Of a stretch of 64,000 nucleotides of DNA, positions 9,911 through 23,600 are shown piece by piece; within the stretch, counting starts at the first letter, position 1; each line of letters opens with the position of its first letter. The notes under the pieces are model-generated. The model was given only the letters and a program-made list of their open reading frames with translations, ran no database searches and was not told the DNA's origin. The stretch is from Eunapius fragilis. Lineage: Eukaryota; Porifera; Demospongiae; Spongillida; Spongillidae. The position numbers were made by a program, and so were the translations under genes. Location of the stretch: contig OY811980.1 of NCBI GenBank assembly GCA_963681505.1, positions 3,708,553-3,772,552 of the forward strand, in the 5' to 3' direction.

Positions 9911-12748
9911 AGGCCACTCCAATATGCGTTCCCGCCCGCATTATTAATTGGTACCGCACGCTTTCGTTCATTATTGATCCATGGAACTTCTTAATAATTG
10001 GCATAAAAATGGTTACATGTTTCTTGAACATACGTATCATTTGTGTGTTTGACATTGATTTGACATACGATGTTCCATGGAAGGATAGTAGTACATTGAT
10101 GGGCACCATGACATATTTAGCCAGAGGTGTACCGTTATTCCTGATATTTTAAAGCCCTTCCAGGGCTACAACTGCCCAGAAAAAACAAAGCACAGGAAAC
10201 GTCAACTCACTAATCTGGCTAGTGTTCAACTGCATCATCTGGCAAGTGAACTGCTTACTCTTCTTCTAGCTAATCCTTGGGAGAGGGAATATTGGTGTGA
10301 GTTTAAGGGGGATGTTGCAGGTCTTAATACAGTCTTTAGCTTATACAGTCTTTAGTTGAGTAAATGAAAATGTAAATGAAACTTTATCATGTTTCATCAA
10401 CACCAGTCCGTGAATCTTAGACTAAAATATATTCCAGATCCACTATCACTCAAACATCAATATCAGTGACTAAGATTGAGGAATCAATGCACGCTAAGTC
10501 CAATTTTGAGTACATGTCAATCACTGATCTACTACCTTCAAATTGTCTTCAAACGCATCGTACCATTGAAAGTTTGACATAAGGTGCAAGTGGTCTTAAA
10601 TATCCTTGTGTTCTACTTGTTTACTCACCTGGAAGCAGCATTGGAAACCTGCACTTCCTCTGGAAAATTCCATTTGATTGTGATGTATTTGTGCAGAGTC
10701 ATGTTGTAATCGAAAATGTTAAAGCACTTATTCCACTGTACCACACTATAGCCATGTGCACAGCATTGTTTGAGAAATTTGGACGAGTTTCACCAACAAA
10801 ACCATCTTCTCTGTGCTACTTCTACTGGGAACTAACAGGGGATGAATCAGCTGCATCTACTACAGAGCAAGCAGACGTTGACAAGAGATTAAACAAATCA
10901 TTGACATGGAAGATCCCAATGTACTTCCTAATCTACATACTGGACGACCTGCAAAGTTCAACACATTTTGGGAGGAGTGTGCAAAGTTTCTGAATGAAGA
11001 TGTAGGTAATGCAGTGGATGATAGGAGGCTTGGTCAGATTACTCACCTGGCGTGTGCAATATTAATTCGAGATCTAGTAGAACAAGTGAAAGCCCACTGT
11101 GCAAATGGAACCCCAATTCCAAGTGTTGAATGGACAAGACTTCAATTTTGGCCTGACACCAGCTGCCAAAAGTTCCCTACACTATACTAGGCAATTTAGG
11201 ATGAAGTTCATGATACAACAAAGGCAATGGAGGCATTCACTGGTTGATGCTCACTATGCAGCAGCAATATTTCATTACGTGCGTGAATATGCACTGATGT
11301 TGCATGATGTTTGTGCATTTGTCTGTCTGGATGACAAGCACAAAATCATAATTGGTGAGCCCAGTTGCCCAGTAGCTGCATGCAGCAGAAAGAGGCCGGA
11401 GAGTTTCTGTTCGTGTTGGTGAATTTCTTAGTTGCTAATCATGATTTCACTAAATTTGGGATGGTGCCATCTGTCATGATATACCCCAAGAAATATGGTA
11501 GGTTTATGTCTCAGTAAAGGACACAGTCTTTGAGCCATCATCCTCATTTAGGCATGCATGTGAGCTATACAATGTCCTTCAGCCATCATTTTCTAAGTTA
11601 GTATTATTTTTGTATTCAGATGGGGGACCAGATCATCGCTTGACATATGTGTCTGTGCAACTCTCTTTAGTTTGTCTCTTTCTAAAACTTGACCTTGATT
11701 TTCTTTGTGCTGGTCGAACAGCACCTCATCATTCATGGCGTAATCCAGTTGAAAGAGTCATGGCAGTACTGAACTTAGGACTTCAATGTGTGGGGTTGGC
11801 TAGGGAGAAAATGATGAAAAGGAAGCAGCAAAGTGTAATAATCTCACTCAACTGAGGAACAAGTAGTTTATTGAAGCTGTCCATGATTGCCTTTCACCAA
11901 TAAAGATTTTATTGTATCGTATTTTTTCTCGTCTACAGTTGAAAAAAAAGTCGTTCCAAACATATGCATCATCCACAGTTCAGGAAATTAGCGAATTTTG
12001 GTGTGTGATAATAGCTATTGATGAAACATTGATAGAAGGTGGAAGGTATGTGAAAGCAAATATTGATGAGCACTCAACGATTTCTAGATTCTTTCAACAT
12101 TGCTGCCAAATGGGTCACTACTCATTTGACATTCTCAAATGTGGCAGAGACAGTTGCAACATATGTAAGCCTGTTTGTCTGCCCAAAGACATCTTTAATA
12201 GTTACAATGCACCTAATGACCATGGGCACGACCAACACTTCTCAACAGTTCTGGGAAAAGACACAACGGAAGAGCACCGACCGTCTCTAAAGGGGAGGAG
12301 GGCATCCAATGCAAAGATGAAAAATCTTCCATTCTATGCAAGTGTTTAACTGCTCAGCTGATGGTACAATGTGAAGAATGTAACATGTGGAGGCTTGTGT
12401 ACTCAAAATATAAGCTCCCTGTAGCAGAACGTCAGCAACTTTTGGATGAACATTCATACAAGGATATAGAGATCAGGGACCATGCTTGTGGAGATGTAAT
12501 TGAAAAGCTCTACTATTCAGCTGGTTTTGAACCTATATGTGTTTATTGCAGCTGTGATCAGCCATTAACATCACCTCAGCAATATCCACAGTGTGAAGCA
12601 TGTTTGCATTATCCTCCTGTCAAGAAGTGACTTTCAGTTGTATGTGTAGGTTGTGATTTGTCGACGTTTTATAAATAATGAACCGCCCGCCCGCATGACT
12701 TTTATGTTCTATTGAAACGGGAAACAAGGAATCATATTGGAGTGGCCT
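9911..12748 (+). mobile_element. 2.84-kb DDE DNA transposon (left-arm copy)
   Basis: Perfect 16-bp terminal inverted repeats, AGGCCACTCCAATATG at 9911-9926 and its reverse complement at 12733-12748, enclose a decayed transposase gene. GC-rich CCCGCCCGC words lie just inside both ends. I found no convincing target-site duplication. The element lies about 100 bp downstream of the HSDL2 stop codon and was present before the large inverted duplication, because the right arm carries the same insertion. Confidence 0.75.
10691..12630 (+). pseudogene. DDE/RNase H-like transposase with C-terminal Cys-rich domain, decayed
   Basis: Coding pieces follow each other on the plus strand in changing frames. 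An N-terminal part has FWEECAKFLNEDVG, VDDRRLGQITHLA and PIPSVEW..LQFWP. The catalytic core has FVCLDDKHKI (first Asp), SDGGPDHRLTY (second Asp) and HHSWRNPVERVM..LN (Glu). A C-terminal part (12361-12630) has CEECNMWRLV, a helical spacer, DHACGDVIEKLYYSAGFEPICVYC and CEAC, likely zinc-binding. The motif order matches a family I remember from coral and sponge genomes, usually annotated only as hypothetical. The frame is interrupted several times between 11190 and 11910. I did not assign it to a named superfamily. Confidence 0.7.
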
Positions 12749-12839
12749 AAATAGCACTGAGTTGGTTATTGTTAATCATGGGAAATCACTATTGAAATGA
12801 TTATATTAATGTTTGAACCATGAACTAATAAAGTACAGA

Positions 12840-13340
12840 TGTCGTTATATACACTATTGTGCCTATCCCAACTACGAACCAGCTTTAATGCACTTCAATG
12901 AAATATTGCTTCATTGCACTGAAAATAAATCAAGCTTCTGGGCGGGTTCCAAAAAAATAGAAGTGGCTAATGCGATTGCAAATAGGCCACAATCTAAACA
13001 TCCACTTTGATCCACAAACTGAATTCTTACTTTACTGGATTTGCTTCGTGAAATAGCAATTTACTGCTGAAAATGAGAGCAATGCTTATCATACATCTTT
13101 CCTGCGCTCCTATATTGGAAATGGTTAACCAATGTTGTTGCCTTTGAACATATGATCTCTGTAAAGGTCAATGCCACATCCAACATGCACTTCCAAATCC
13201 CAAAATGGGAACTGTATAATGTTAAATCGACGGACTATCTACGCGTACTCAGGTATGTTAAGGCTGGCTACACCTATTTGGATTTACCAATATATCAGCA
13301 ATTTCAGCCATTACAAGATGCCGCATTTCCATAAAGATGC
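12840..13340 (-). pseudogene. Ulp1-like (C48-type) cysteine protease fragment, left-arm copy
   Basis: Read on the minus strand, the segment gives HWLTISNIG and, about 110 bp later, DQSGCLDCGLFAIALATSI. His-Trp in a hydrophobic strand followed by Q..x..DCGLFA is the active-site signature of Ulp1/SENP-like proteases (His and Cys visible). The Asp-containing strand between them is not readable, and the frame changes between the two motifs. Such protease domains are often carried by transposons. The fragment ends about 100 bp outside the right TIR of the DDE transposon, so it may belong to a different, older element. Confidence 0.55.
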
Positions 13341-13865
13341 TTGTTGTAGCTGGTTTCTTTGTACCAAATATTTGTACAATAATCCCACTAATCAATTTAA
13401 TTGATAATTGTCATAGCAACCACCTCCGTTTATTGCGTTGCGCGCCGTAATGTGGGGGGCGCTTCTTAGGGATTAAAACGGCTGTATATTATCTATTTGT
13501 CACTAGGCAAAATGAATCTAAACATTGCAATGCGAAAAATAAAAAAATAGATAAGCTTTGTCTTGGTGACAGGAACTCTAGAGCTGTACTCTCTACTAGT
13601 AGTGATAAAGTTGCATAATTCGGAACCCCATGCAGTATTAAAACGGACTAATATCGATGTTACATTTTAGAACTTCTTGATTGAATTTTAGCTTTCTTAA
13701 TGTTCATTTTCTGCTGCATGCAATCTTTACAAACATTGTTCTGCAGTCTGAACTCTGCACCAAGCCCCACTGTGCTGGTGCTGTCATTATTTACAAAAAT
13801 GGCAATGCCCTCAGGAGTTACTCCATATTCAATAGGTGTGTCTGTGGAAACCCCCCTCATATCCC

Positions 13866-16007
13866 TATATCCCAAAATTGCTCATAATTTGCGTCTAGAT
13901 TTTGAAAGATTTCATCTACGCGTAGATGGTACTTTCATATAACATTAATGTTTGTATCACCAACAGCTTCCGCATCTTCCCTTCATTGCCCCCTCCTACA
14001 TCATTGAGAATGATAATTGCGTTCGATAATGACATATGGCAAAAGTGATTGGTCTTTTGGTGGTCGGTAATAGGGAGGGATGGCATGCGCTACAATTAGT
14101 TACTTACCTTCACTGCAGTCGTGAGATGAGGTTGTCTGGTTTGCAATCGTCATCAATTGAATGGTTTAAGTTTAGTTGTTCTCCATAGACCTGAGTAGTT
14201 GTGGTTGTATTAGGCAATATGTAAAACCAATGTTCTATTGTGTTTTTCCATTTCAAGAGAAATACAACATGCACGAAATTTTAAAGTGAGTAGATATTAA
14301 TTTTCCATCATGACACAAGCGAAGAGAAAGTGATGAATTACATCAACTGTTTCTCAGTGGAGAATTTCTGTTGAGTGATACTGCCAAGTCAACTGAAACC
14401 AGCTACAAGTAACGTATCCACCAAGTAAGATATTTTCACTTTGAAAGTCGAAGACTAATCTGCCGCCGCACAATTAGTTGATACACGACGATGGGAAGGA
14501 AGTCCGATGGACCCCTAGCCTTGAACACTGTACTTAGAGCATAATAGCTCTCGTCATAAAACCACAGGGCCAGATTATACTAGCTTGATATGGTGAGTTC
14601 GAAACCTATACATCAACAACAGTACATTATAAAAAGTAGCATTGATGCGGAATCGAACTCATGATAAAATTACATCATAGCTCGAAGCATCTGCTAGTTT
14701 TTATATGCAAATATTACCTCAATAGTATCTATTATGCATCGAGTAAACATGGATAGCAAGCAGTACGCTTTCTACGGCAATAGTAATCCCGCAATTTTGT
14801 TTACTAGTATAAAAATTCTTAGTTGAGGCATAGATATAATAGGCTGCGTCGTTGTTATGGCGACAAACGCATAAACCGTGCTATAATGCAGTCGGGCAGG
14901 GGGGATATGGTATAGTACCTTGCGATCCCCCCGTTTCGCTTGTCAAAAATTCCTACGATTAATTTAAAAGATATAAGCATTTTACTTCATTTGGGGCCGT
15001 GTGGATAATGTACTCTAAATAACCGTATGCAAAATGTTTTGGTGATACAACGTTCATGAGATCTACGGAGATAGGCGGAATGTAGCTACCACAGTAACAA
15101 ATAACGCGATTTTAAATATATTTGTCACTTACATTCTGTAAAATAACTTTAACATTATGAACCAGGTATGTTGTAACAGAATGAATCAATTGAAAATTAA
15201 CAATTGAATCGACGAGTTATTTTTTTCTTGCGGAGTATTCGGCCATACATGCTGCCGTACTGCGCACACATACATAAAGTATCGCTGCAACTTTGGCTAT
15301 AACGTATCATATTATAAAAATTCTGCATATGCTTTTAATTACACAAGTTTGCTAACTTTGGTTTCGTTATTGCAAAAGTCAAGCAATTCCCACGCTTACT
15401 CTCGAAATTTGTGCTTTAAATGCTTTCTCCAATTCATTAATATTTATAGAGCTAATTAACGTTTGTTTCACCAGAAGCATCCATATCATCCCTTCATACC
15501 CACACTTTTATCATTGAGTAAAGGATGGCACGTGCTCTTGAGCACTTGCCATTCCTTTAAAATCGTCAATGCAGCTGTAATGACTGCAATATGGCATTGA
15601 ATTATGTCAGATAGTGGTTAAGTAATTCACACATTTGTAGAAATATACATTGAGGGCTAATTATTAATATAAGTATTCAAAGTAATGAAGCAAACAACTT
15701 TCATAGGATACAATGGAACATATTTGTCAATACCTGTGTTGAAAGGGTATACAATTACCCTACTCAGTCCTGTAGTACGGAGAGCAATTAAACCATTCGA
15801 CTAATGAAGATAACAGGTGCGTACCACACCAGACAACCTCAGCCTGAAAAGAGGATGCATCATACATAACATATTTTGGTTTGCCGCGCGATCGATCAAC
15901 AAAACTACTTATAGAGATGACAAGTGGCAAATAAGAGCTACATTAATGATTTTAAATACAATCCTATAAGGGCCATATTACGATGCCACGACCTGACGAG
16001 TATTGCG

Positions 16008-16080
<73 letters not shown>

Positions 16081-16600
16081 TGCACACATATTCGATCATA
16101 CCTCTTAACACACAAAGAGCATGCCACTCCCATGCACACACACACAGCATGGTATGCTATAGAATAGGGTTTACATTCCCTCTTCAGTCAATTATGTCAA
16201 TTCTGAACAAGATGAGAAGAAAAAAAGGTGTACTAAGCAATAAAGGCACCATACTAATAAACAATTTACATTCCTGTTGGTTGTATTGCATTTTCAGCGC
16301 ATCCAATTTCATCGAGTGAAGATAGTTTTGCATGTAGGACCCAGTGTTACAGCACAGACTTAATACCTGTGTACAAACAGACCATTTCATAGAATGCACT
16401 GCAGCGTGTGCATCCAACAGTCACTGTGGTAACAGCAGTACCTATCCAGTCCATTTGATAAGCCACCCAATCTAAGGAGAATGAAACCCTGATCCCAATT
16501 ACCATTGAGGTCATGAATTTATGAAAACCAAACTGTTAACAGTTTACTCCATGATAGAAAAAATCCAGAGACACCAACTGTAACTGAGAAGTCCATTCCA
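13866..16600. other. Spacer between the inverted-repeat arms
   Basis: 2.7 kb of single-copy, AT-rich sequence with no recognisable gene. It contains a 16-bp perfect palindrome CATCTACGCGTAGATG at about 13914 and a long CA microsatellite. Open frames here are driven by simple sequence. It would form the loop if the two arms paired. Confidence 0.6.
16010..16079. repeat. (CA)n microsatellite
   Basis: About 34 uninterrupted CA units, followed by a shorter CA run at about 16133-16145. The Thr-His and Val-Cys frames that cross it are artefacts of the repeat. Confidence 0.95.
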
Positions 16601-17129
16601 TAGGGTATGAGGGGGGTTTCCACAGACACACCTATTGAATATGGAGTAACTCCTGAGGGCATTGCCATTTTTGTAAATAATGACAGCACCAGCACAGTGG
16701 GGCTTGGTGCAGAGTTCAGACTGCAGAACAATGTTTGTAAAGATTGCATGCAGCAGAAAATGAACATTAAGAAAGCTAAAATTCAATCAAGAAGTTCTAA
16801 AATGTAACATCGATATTAGTCCGTTTTAATACTGCATGGGGTTCCGAATTATGCAACTTTATCACTACTAGTAGAGAGTACAGCTCTAGAGTTCCTGTCA
16901 CCAAGACAAAGCTTATCTATTTTTTTATTTTTCGCATTGCAATGTTTAGATTCATTTTGCCTAGTGACAAATAGATAATATACAGCCGTTTTAATCCCTA
17001 AGAAGCGCCCCCCACATTACGGCGCGCAACGCAATAAACGGAGGTGGTTGCTATGACAATTATCAATTAAATTGATTAGTGGGATTATTGTACAAATATT
17101 TGGTACAAAGAAACCAGCTACAACAAGCA

Positions 17130-17650
17130 TCTTTATGGAAATGCGGCATCTTGTAATGGCTGAAATTGCTGATATATTGGTAAATCCAAATAGGTGTAGC
17201 CAGCCTTAACATACCTGAGTACGCGTAGATAGTCCGTCGATTTAACATTATACAGTTCCCATTTTGGGATTTGGAAGTGCATGTTGGATGTGGCATTGAC
17301 CTTTACAGAGATCATATGTTCAAAGGCAACAACATTGGTTAACCATTTCCAATATAGGAGCGCAGGAAAGATGTATGATAAGCATTGCTCTCATTTTCAG
17401 CAGTAAATTGCTATTTCACGAAGCAAATCCAGTAAAGTAAGAATTCAGTTTGTGGATCAAAGTGGATGTTTAGATTGTGGCCTATTTGCAATCGCATTAG
17501 CCACTTCTATTTTTTTGGAACCCGCCCAGAAGCTTGATTTATTTTCAGTGCAATGAAGCAATATTTCATTGAAGTGCATTAAAGCTGGTTCGTAGTTGGG
17601 ATAGGCACAATAGTGTATATAACGACATCTGTACTTTATTAGTTCATGGT
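17130..17650 (+). pseudogene. Ulp1-like (C48-type) cysteine protease fragment, right-arm copy
   Basis: Mirror copy of the fragment at 12840-13340, here read on the plus strand. HWLTISNIG (about 17333) is followed in another frame by CLDCGLFAIALATSI (about 17465-17510). The catalytic His and Cys are recognisable; the rest is decayed. Confidence 0.55.
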
Positions 17651-17718
17651 TCAAACATTAATATAATCATTTCAATAGTGATTTCCCATGATTAACAATA
17701 ACCAACTCAGTGCTATTT

Positions 17719-20556
17719 AGGCCACTCCAATATGATTCCTTGTTTCCCGTTTCAATAGAACATAAAAGTCATGCGGGCGGGCGGTTCATTATTTATAAAA
17801 CGTCGACAAATCACAACCTACACATACAACTGAAAGTCACTTCTTGACAGGAGGATAATGCAAACATGCTTCACACTGTGGATATTGCTGAGGTGATGTT
17901 AATGGCTGATCACAGCTGCAATAAACACATATAGGTTCAAAACCAGCTGAATAGTAGAGCTTTTCAATTACATCTCCACAAGCATGGTCCCTGATCTCTA
18001 TATCCTTGTATGAATGTTCATCCAAAAGTTGCTGACGTTCTGCTACAGGGAGCTTATATTTTGAGTACACAAGCCTCCACATGTTACATTCTTCACATTG
18101 TACCATCAGCTGAGCAGTTAAACACTTGCATAGAATGGAAGATTTTTCATCTTTGCATTGGATGCCCTCCTCCCCTTTAGAGACGGTCGGTGCTCTTCCG
18201 TTGTGTCTTTTCCCAGAACTGTTGAGAAGTGTTGGTCGTGCCCATGGTCATTAGGTGCATTGTAACTATTAAAGATGTCTTTGGGCAGACAAACAGGCTT
18301 ACATATGTTGCAACTGTCTCTGCCACATTTGAGAATGTCAAATGAGTAGTGACCCATTTGGCAGCAATGTTGAAAGAATCTAGAAATCGTTGAGTGCTCA
18401 TCAATATTTGCTTTCACATACCTTCCACCTTCTATCAATGTTTCATCAATAGCTATTATCACACACCAAAATTCGCTAATTTCCTGAACTGTGGATGATG
18501 CATATGTTTGGAACGACTTTTTTTTCAACTGTAGACGAGAAAAAATACGATACAATAAAATCTTTATTGGTGAAAGGCAATCATGGACAGCTTCAATAAA
18601 CTACTTGTTCCTCAGTTGAGTGAGATTATTACACTTTGCTGCTTCCTTTTCATCATTTTCTCCCTAGCCAACCCCACACATTGAAGTCCTAAGTTCAGTA
18701 CTGCCATGACTCTTTCAACTGGATTACGCCATGAATGATGAGGTGCTGTTCGACCAGCACAAAGAAAATCAAGGTCAAGTTTTAGAAAGAGACAAACTAA
18801 AGAGAGTTGCACAGACACATATGTCAAGCGATGATCTGGTCCCCCATCTGAATACAAAAATAATACTAACTTAGAAAATGATGGCTGAAGGACATTGTAT
18901 AGCTCACATGCATGCCTAAATGAGGATGATGGCTCAAAGACTGTGTCCTTTACTGAGACATAAACCTACCATATTTCTTGGGGTATATCATGACAGATGG
19001 CACCATCCCAAATTTAGTGAAATCATGATTAGCAACTAAGAAATTCACCAACACGAACAGAAACTCTCCGGCCTCTTTCTGCTGCATGCAGCTACTGGGC
19101 AACTGGGCTCACCAATTATGATTTTGTGCTTGTCATCCAGACAGACAAATGCACAAACATCATGCAACATCAGTGCATATTCACGCACGTAATGAAATAT
19201 TGCTGCTGCATAGTGAGCATCAACCAGTGAATGCCTCCATTGCCTTTGTTGTATCATGAACTTCATCCTAAATTGCCTAGTATAGTGTAGGGAACTTTTG
19301 GCAGCTGGTGTCAGGCCAAAATTGAAGTCTTGTCCATTCAACACTTGGAATTGGGGTTCCATTTGCACAGTGGGCTTTCACTTGTTCTACTAGATCTCGA
19401 ATTAATATTGCACACGCCAGGTGAGTAATCTGACCAAGCCTCCTATCATCCACTGCATTACCTACATCTTCATTCAGAAACTTTGCACACTCCTCCCAAA
19501 ATGTGTTGAACTTTGCAGGTCGTCCAGTATGTAGATTAGGAAGTACATTGGGATCTTCCATGTCAATGATTTGTTTAATCTCTTGTCAACGTCTGCTTGC
19601 TCTGTAGTAGATGCAGCTGATTCATCCCCTGTTAGTTCCCAGTAGAAGTAGCACAGAGAAGATGGTTTTGTTGGTGAAACTCGTCCAAATTTCTCAAACA
19701 ATGCTGTGCACATGGCTATAGTGTGGTACAGTGGAATAAGTGCTTTAACATTTTCGATTACAACATGACTCTGCACAAATACATCACAATCAAATGGAAT
19801 TTTCCAGAGGAAGTGCAGGTTTCCAATGCTGCTTCCAGGTGAGTAAACAAGTAGAACACAAGGATATTTAAGACCACTTGCACCTTATGTCAAACTTTCA
19901 ATGGTACGATGCGTTTGAAGACAATTTGAAGGTAGTAGATCAGTGATTGACATGTACTCAAAATTGGACTTAGCGTGCATTGATTCCTCAATCTTAGTCA
20001 CTGATATTGATGTTTGAGTGATAGTGGATCTGGAATATATTTTAGTCTAAGATTCACGGACTGGTGTTGATGAAACATGATAAAGTTTCATTTACATTTT
20101 CATTTACTCAACTAAAGACTGTATAAGCTAAAGACTGTATTAAGACCTGCAACATCCCCCTTAAACTCACACCAATATTCCCTCTCCCAAGGATTAGCTA
20201 GAAGAAGAGTAAGCAGTTCACTTGCCAGATGATGCAGTTGAACACTAGCCAGATTAGTGAGTTGACGTTTCCTGTGCTTTGTTTTTTCTGGGCAGTTGTA
20301 GCCCTGGAAGGGCTTTAAAATATCAGGAATAACGGTACACCTCTGGCTAAATATGTCATGGTGCCCATCAATGTACTACTATCCTTCCATGGAACATCGT
20401 ATGTCAAATCAATGTCAAACACACAAATGATACGTATGTTCAAGAAACATGTAACCATTTTTATGCCAATTATTAAGAAGTTCCATGGATCAATAATGAA
20501 CGAAAGCGTGCGGTACCAATTAATAATGCGGGCGGGAACGCATATTGGAGTGGCCT
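17719..20556 (-). mobile_element. 2.84-kb DDE DNA transposon (right-arm copy)
   Basis: Mirror copy of the element at 9911-12748, with the same 16-bp terminal repeats at 17719-17734 and 20541-20556. It lies just downstream of the HSDL2 stop codon. Confidence 0.75.
17837..19776 (-). pseudogene. DDE transposase, decayed (right-arm copy)
   Basis: All coding pieces are the same as in the left arm: the N-terminal helical part, the DDK / DGGPDH / NPVER catalytic core and the CEEC...CVYC...CEAC tail. They carry the same interruptions in the same places, so the gene was already dead before the duplication, or the arms have since been homogenised. Confidence 0.7.
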
Positions 20557-20659
20557 TATAAGACCGATTTAAACTGAAGTTTGCAAAGTCAGTTTTATAC
20601 AGTGAACTACATACTATTAACATACTATACCTGAAAGGAAAACTAAATTTGTTCATTTA

Positions 20660-23600
20660 TTACAGCTTTGACTTAAATCTCTTCATGAGTTTCTCCAATG
20701 CTAAAGCATGCCCCATGTTGCCAACAATTTTCAATTTCCCTGCCATGAAAGCTGTAGTTGCACCCAACTTTCCAGAAAACATAGCTCTCAAGTCATCAGA
20801 ATCCATCTTCAAGATGACATCAGCATCTACAGTTTTCCCAGTGACAGATCTCACATCACCTGTACCATTTTTCATATCAAGGAGCCAGCTTTCATTGTAC
20901 TTCCCATGAGTCTGGAATAAGTATGTGGCCCCTACCTGTTTTACAAGCTCTGCATTAAGAAGAGGTTGGATTTTTTTAAAAATATGTTCTGGAGAATCAG
21001 CCGCCATTACAGCAGGCGTAGTTGTTTGCTGCATACTACTAGCAATAAAGGCACTCTGAATATGTTCAGCTTCATCAAGAAAGAAATCTGGTAAAAGTGG
21101 TTCACCTAAATGATGTAGTTAGCCTCAGTTAAGAACAAAATACAATGTTTAGTCAGTCCTACCTGGGACGTTGGCATACTGATCCAGGTTTGAAATGCCG
21201 TGGTTGTTTAGTACACTATCATCAATCATGAATTGGCCAGTTAATAGTTTGCTATCCGTTGTAAGAATGAAATATGCCGCATCAGCCATGATTTCTGGTT
21301 TTCGAGATGTCTTGATGGATCCCTCACCCGCTAACATTTCCATAGCAGCAGTAGCAATAGCTGTCAATGATAAATATAGTTGTCATGGCCAGAACTCATC
21401 ACAAGAACATTAACATGAACATAAACATATCAATTTTGCAATGAAACTAACATTATCATTGATAAATTTCTAATTTGGCATCTGAACAGTACTGTGTCTA
21501 ATTTACATGGAAAATTTTCATCCTTAATGATCTATGTAGGAAGTATACAATGACTATGGCTAAAATTCTCATATAGATTGACTAAAATGATTTTATCAGT
21601 CATCTTATAAGGAAATCGCAGGGATCAAGTTGGAATCAGTAACATTTAAATGCAAAGCAGTACCATAGAACTGCATATTACTTGTATGCAAGTTGAAAGG
21701 GCAATACCAACTGCAATGCACAAATGGAAGCAGGATTGCTAACTTTTGATAGTATACATGTATACACATTACCTGTACGTGGCCAAAGTGCATTCACTGC
21801 TATCCCGCTAGGTTTTAGTTCATGTGCCATTCCAAGTACACACATGGACATACCATATTTTGCTATTGTGTAAGCTGTAAAAAAATAATGCAATTACATC
21901 ACGTTCAATAACAAAATACACTTACCACAATGGGAGGAAAACCAAACAGGCTTCATATTCAGCGGTGGGCTAATGTTCAAGATATGAGGGTTTTTGCCCT
22001 GCTTCAGATATGGAATGCATAGCTTGGATCTATTATCATAAATAAGAAACAGTTTTATTACTTTTGTATTTAACACCATAGTTATGTTAATGTTTGTGCT
22101 GGTGTAAGGGCTGTCAACTTTTGACACAAGAACCATTTACAATTATAATTCAGCTAAACACACATATAGGACATACATGTACATGTATATACATGTAGAT
22201 AACAAATTGCTTGGATTCAGAGGCTACTGCTCAAAGTGTAAGGTTGAAAAATAGCATGGTTTCTCAAGCGTCATTGATACATAATCGTTGTTTCTGCTAA
22301 TCATAAAGGAATGAAGCCAAAAATTACGTGCAACAATCGAAATGCATCAGCTTAAAAAATTTAATATAAACGATGATTATCCATATTACCTAAGATCAGG
22401 GATTTATCTGACTTTTATTTATGATGGGTGGGTAGGCAACTGGGCACGGGTGGGTTATGTCAACCATGGAAGTTATGTCAAATGCCAGAATTCAATTGTG
22501 TGCAATCAATTCACGATTCATAGTTACATGCATAAACAACAGCATACACAAGTTGATTTCCAGTGTTGACATACATAGTGATGCACTGTTGATGCAAAAC
22601 TATTGTACCCAGTAATTGTGCCATGAAGAAAAACTTGATTAATATATTTCCTATATGCCTCAAAATTTACCATTTTGCCTGGAATATCTGGTCCCTCCAT
22701 TACAAAGTAGGCAATAGTATTTTTAATAATGCCTACTGATAATGGTCCAGCTGAAAAGAGTACACACGTAATGTATGCATGTTTACATGTGACGCTACTT
22801 GGAAAAATTCCTACACAAACGCTCAGACTTGATCCCGACACTACTCAGTGTAAGTGGTCAGACTATCGTGGCACAATACATGTGTTCTAAAAAACAGTAC
22901 GCAAACATTACCTGTACTTCATTGTGACCACTAACTTTTAATAACATTTTGCGGTTTATAAAAATAAAATTATTCTGGTGAGAAGCGCAATTACAGTAGT
23001 GGATGGTATGTAAGGCGTTCGGCAACATAGCGCAAATTGTATATAAGGCGTGTGGTTTGATCGCCTATAAGGCATTATCTACTACTAAAAGACATCATTA
23101 TTTAGGGTCACAAACCACACCAATATGAATACACACCATACTCATGCACTAGCCCTAGCAAGTATAACATAACCAAAATCACTGCGTATGGTTATGATTA
23201 GTGGCTAAGATTGCATCAAACCCACAAGAAAACTTGCAACGTGACTACATGTATATGCCAAAAAGGCGATCATTATATAAGGCGCCAATTACATAATAAG
23301 CCTTATAGACGATCCACTATAAAAAGTGGTACCATCCGATATAATTTTTACGGGTGGGTAAAGCCCAAAAGTTACGGGTGGGTAAGCCCAAAAGTTACGG
23401 GTGGGTAGTGGGTGGGTAGCAGGTGGGTAAATGGTGGGTCAGATAAATCCCTGTAAGATGATAAAGCTTTAGTGTAACATTAAAAAACTGTCCATTTCTA
23501 GCCAGGAGCTGCCAAACATTGTTACAAGTTAATGGTAGATTAACTTATTGAAATTAATATATTACACAATAATTTGTACTTTTGCCAACCCCAACAAATG

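Larger units (their letters stand above)
6370..13865 (+). repeat. Left arm of a 7.5-kb inverted repeat (palindrome)
   Basis: Positions x in this arm match the reverse complement at 30467-x over the inner part. All long reading frames here recur identically on the other strand at 16.6-23.5 kb. The inner limit is near 13865, where both copies share ACCCCCCTCATA and then diverge. The outer limit is near 6370. From about 6370 to 6920 the arms differ by roughly 2% and by one insertion of about 24 bp in the right arm. The arm holds exons 4-7 of an HSDL2 copy, a 1.06-kb terminal-repeat element, a 2.84-kb DDE transposon and a Ulp1-like remnant. It could be a genuine recent inverted duplication or an assembly product. 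Confidence 0.9.

Noticed and set aside
14560-14730. Two tRNA-like box B words (GAGTTCGATTCC on minus, GAGTTCGAAACC on plus) with box A-like TAGCAGATGC
   Set aside because: The flanking bases do not form a T-stem or acceptor stem on either strand, so this is not a tRNA; at best an old SINE trace.
15924-16319. 131-codon frame rich in Thr-His
   Set aside because: Created by the CA microsatellite; no sequence outside the repeat looks coding.
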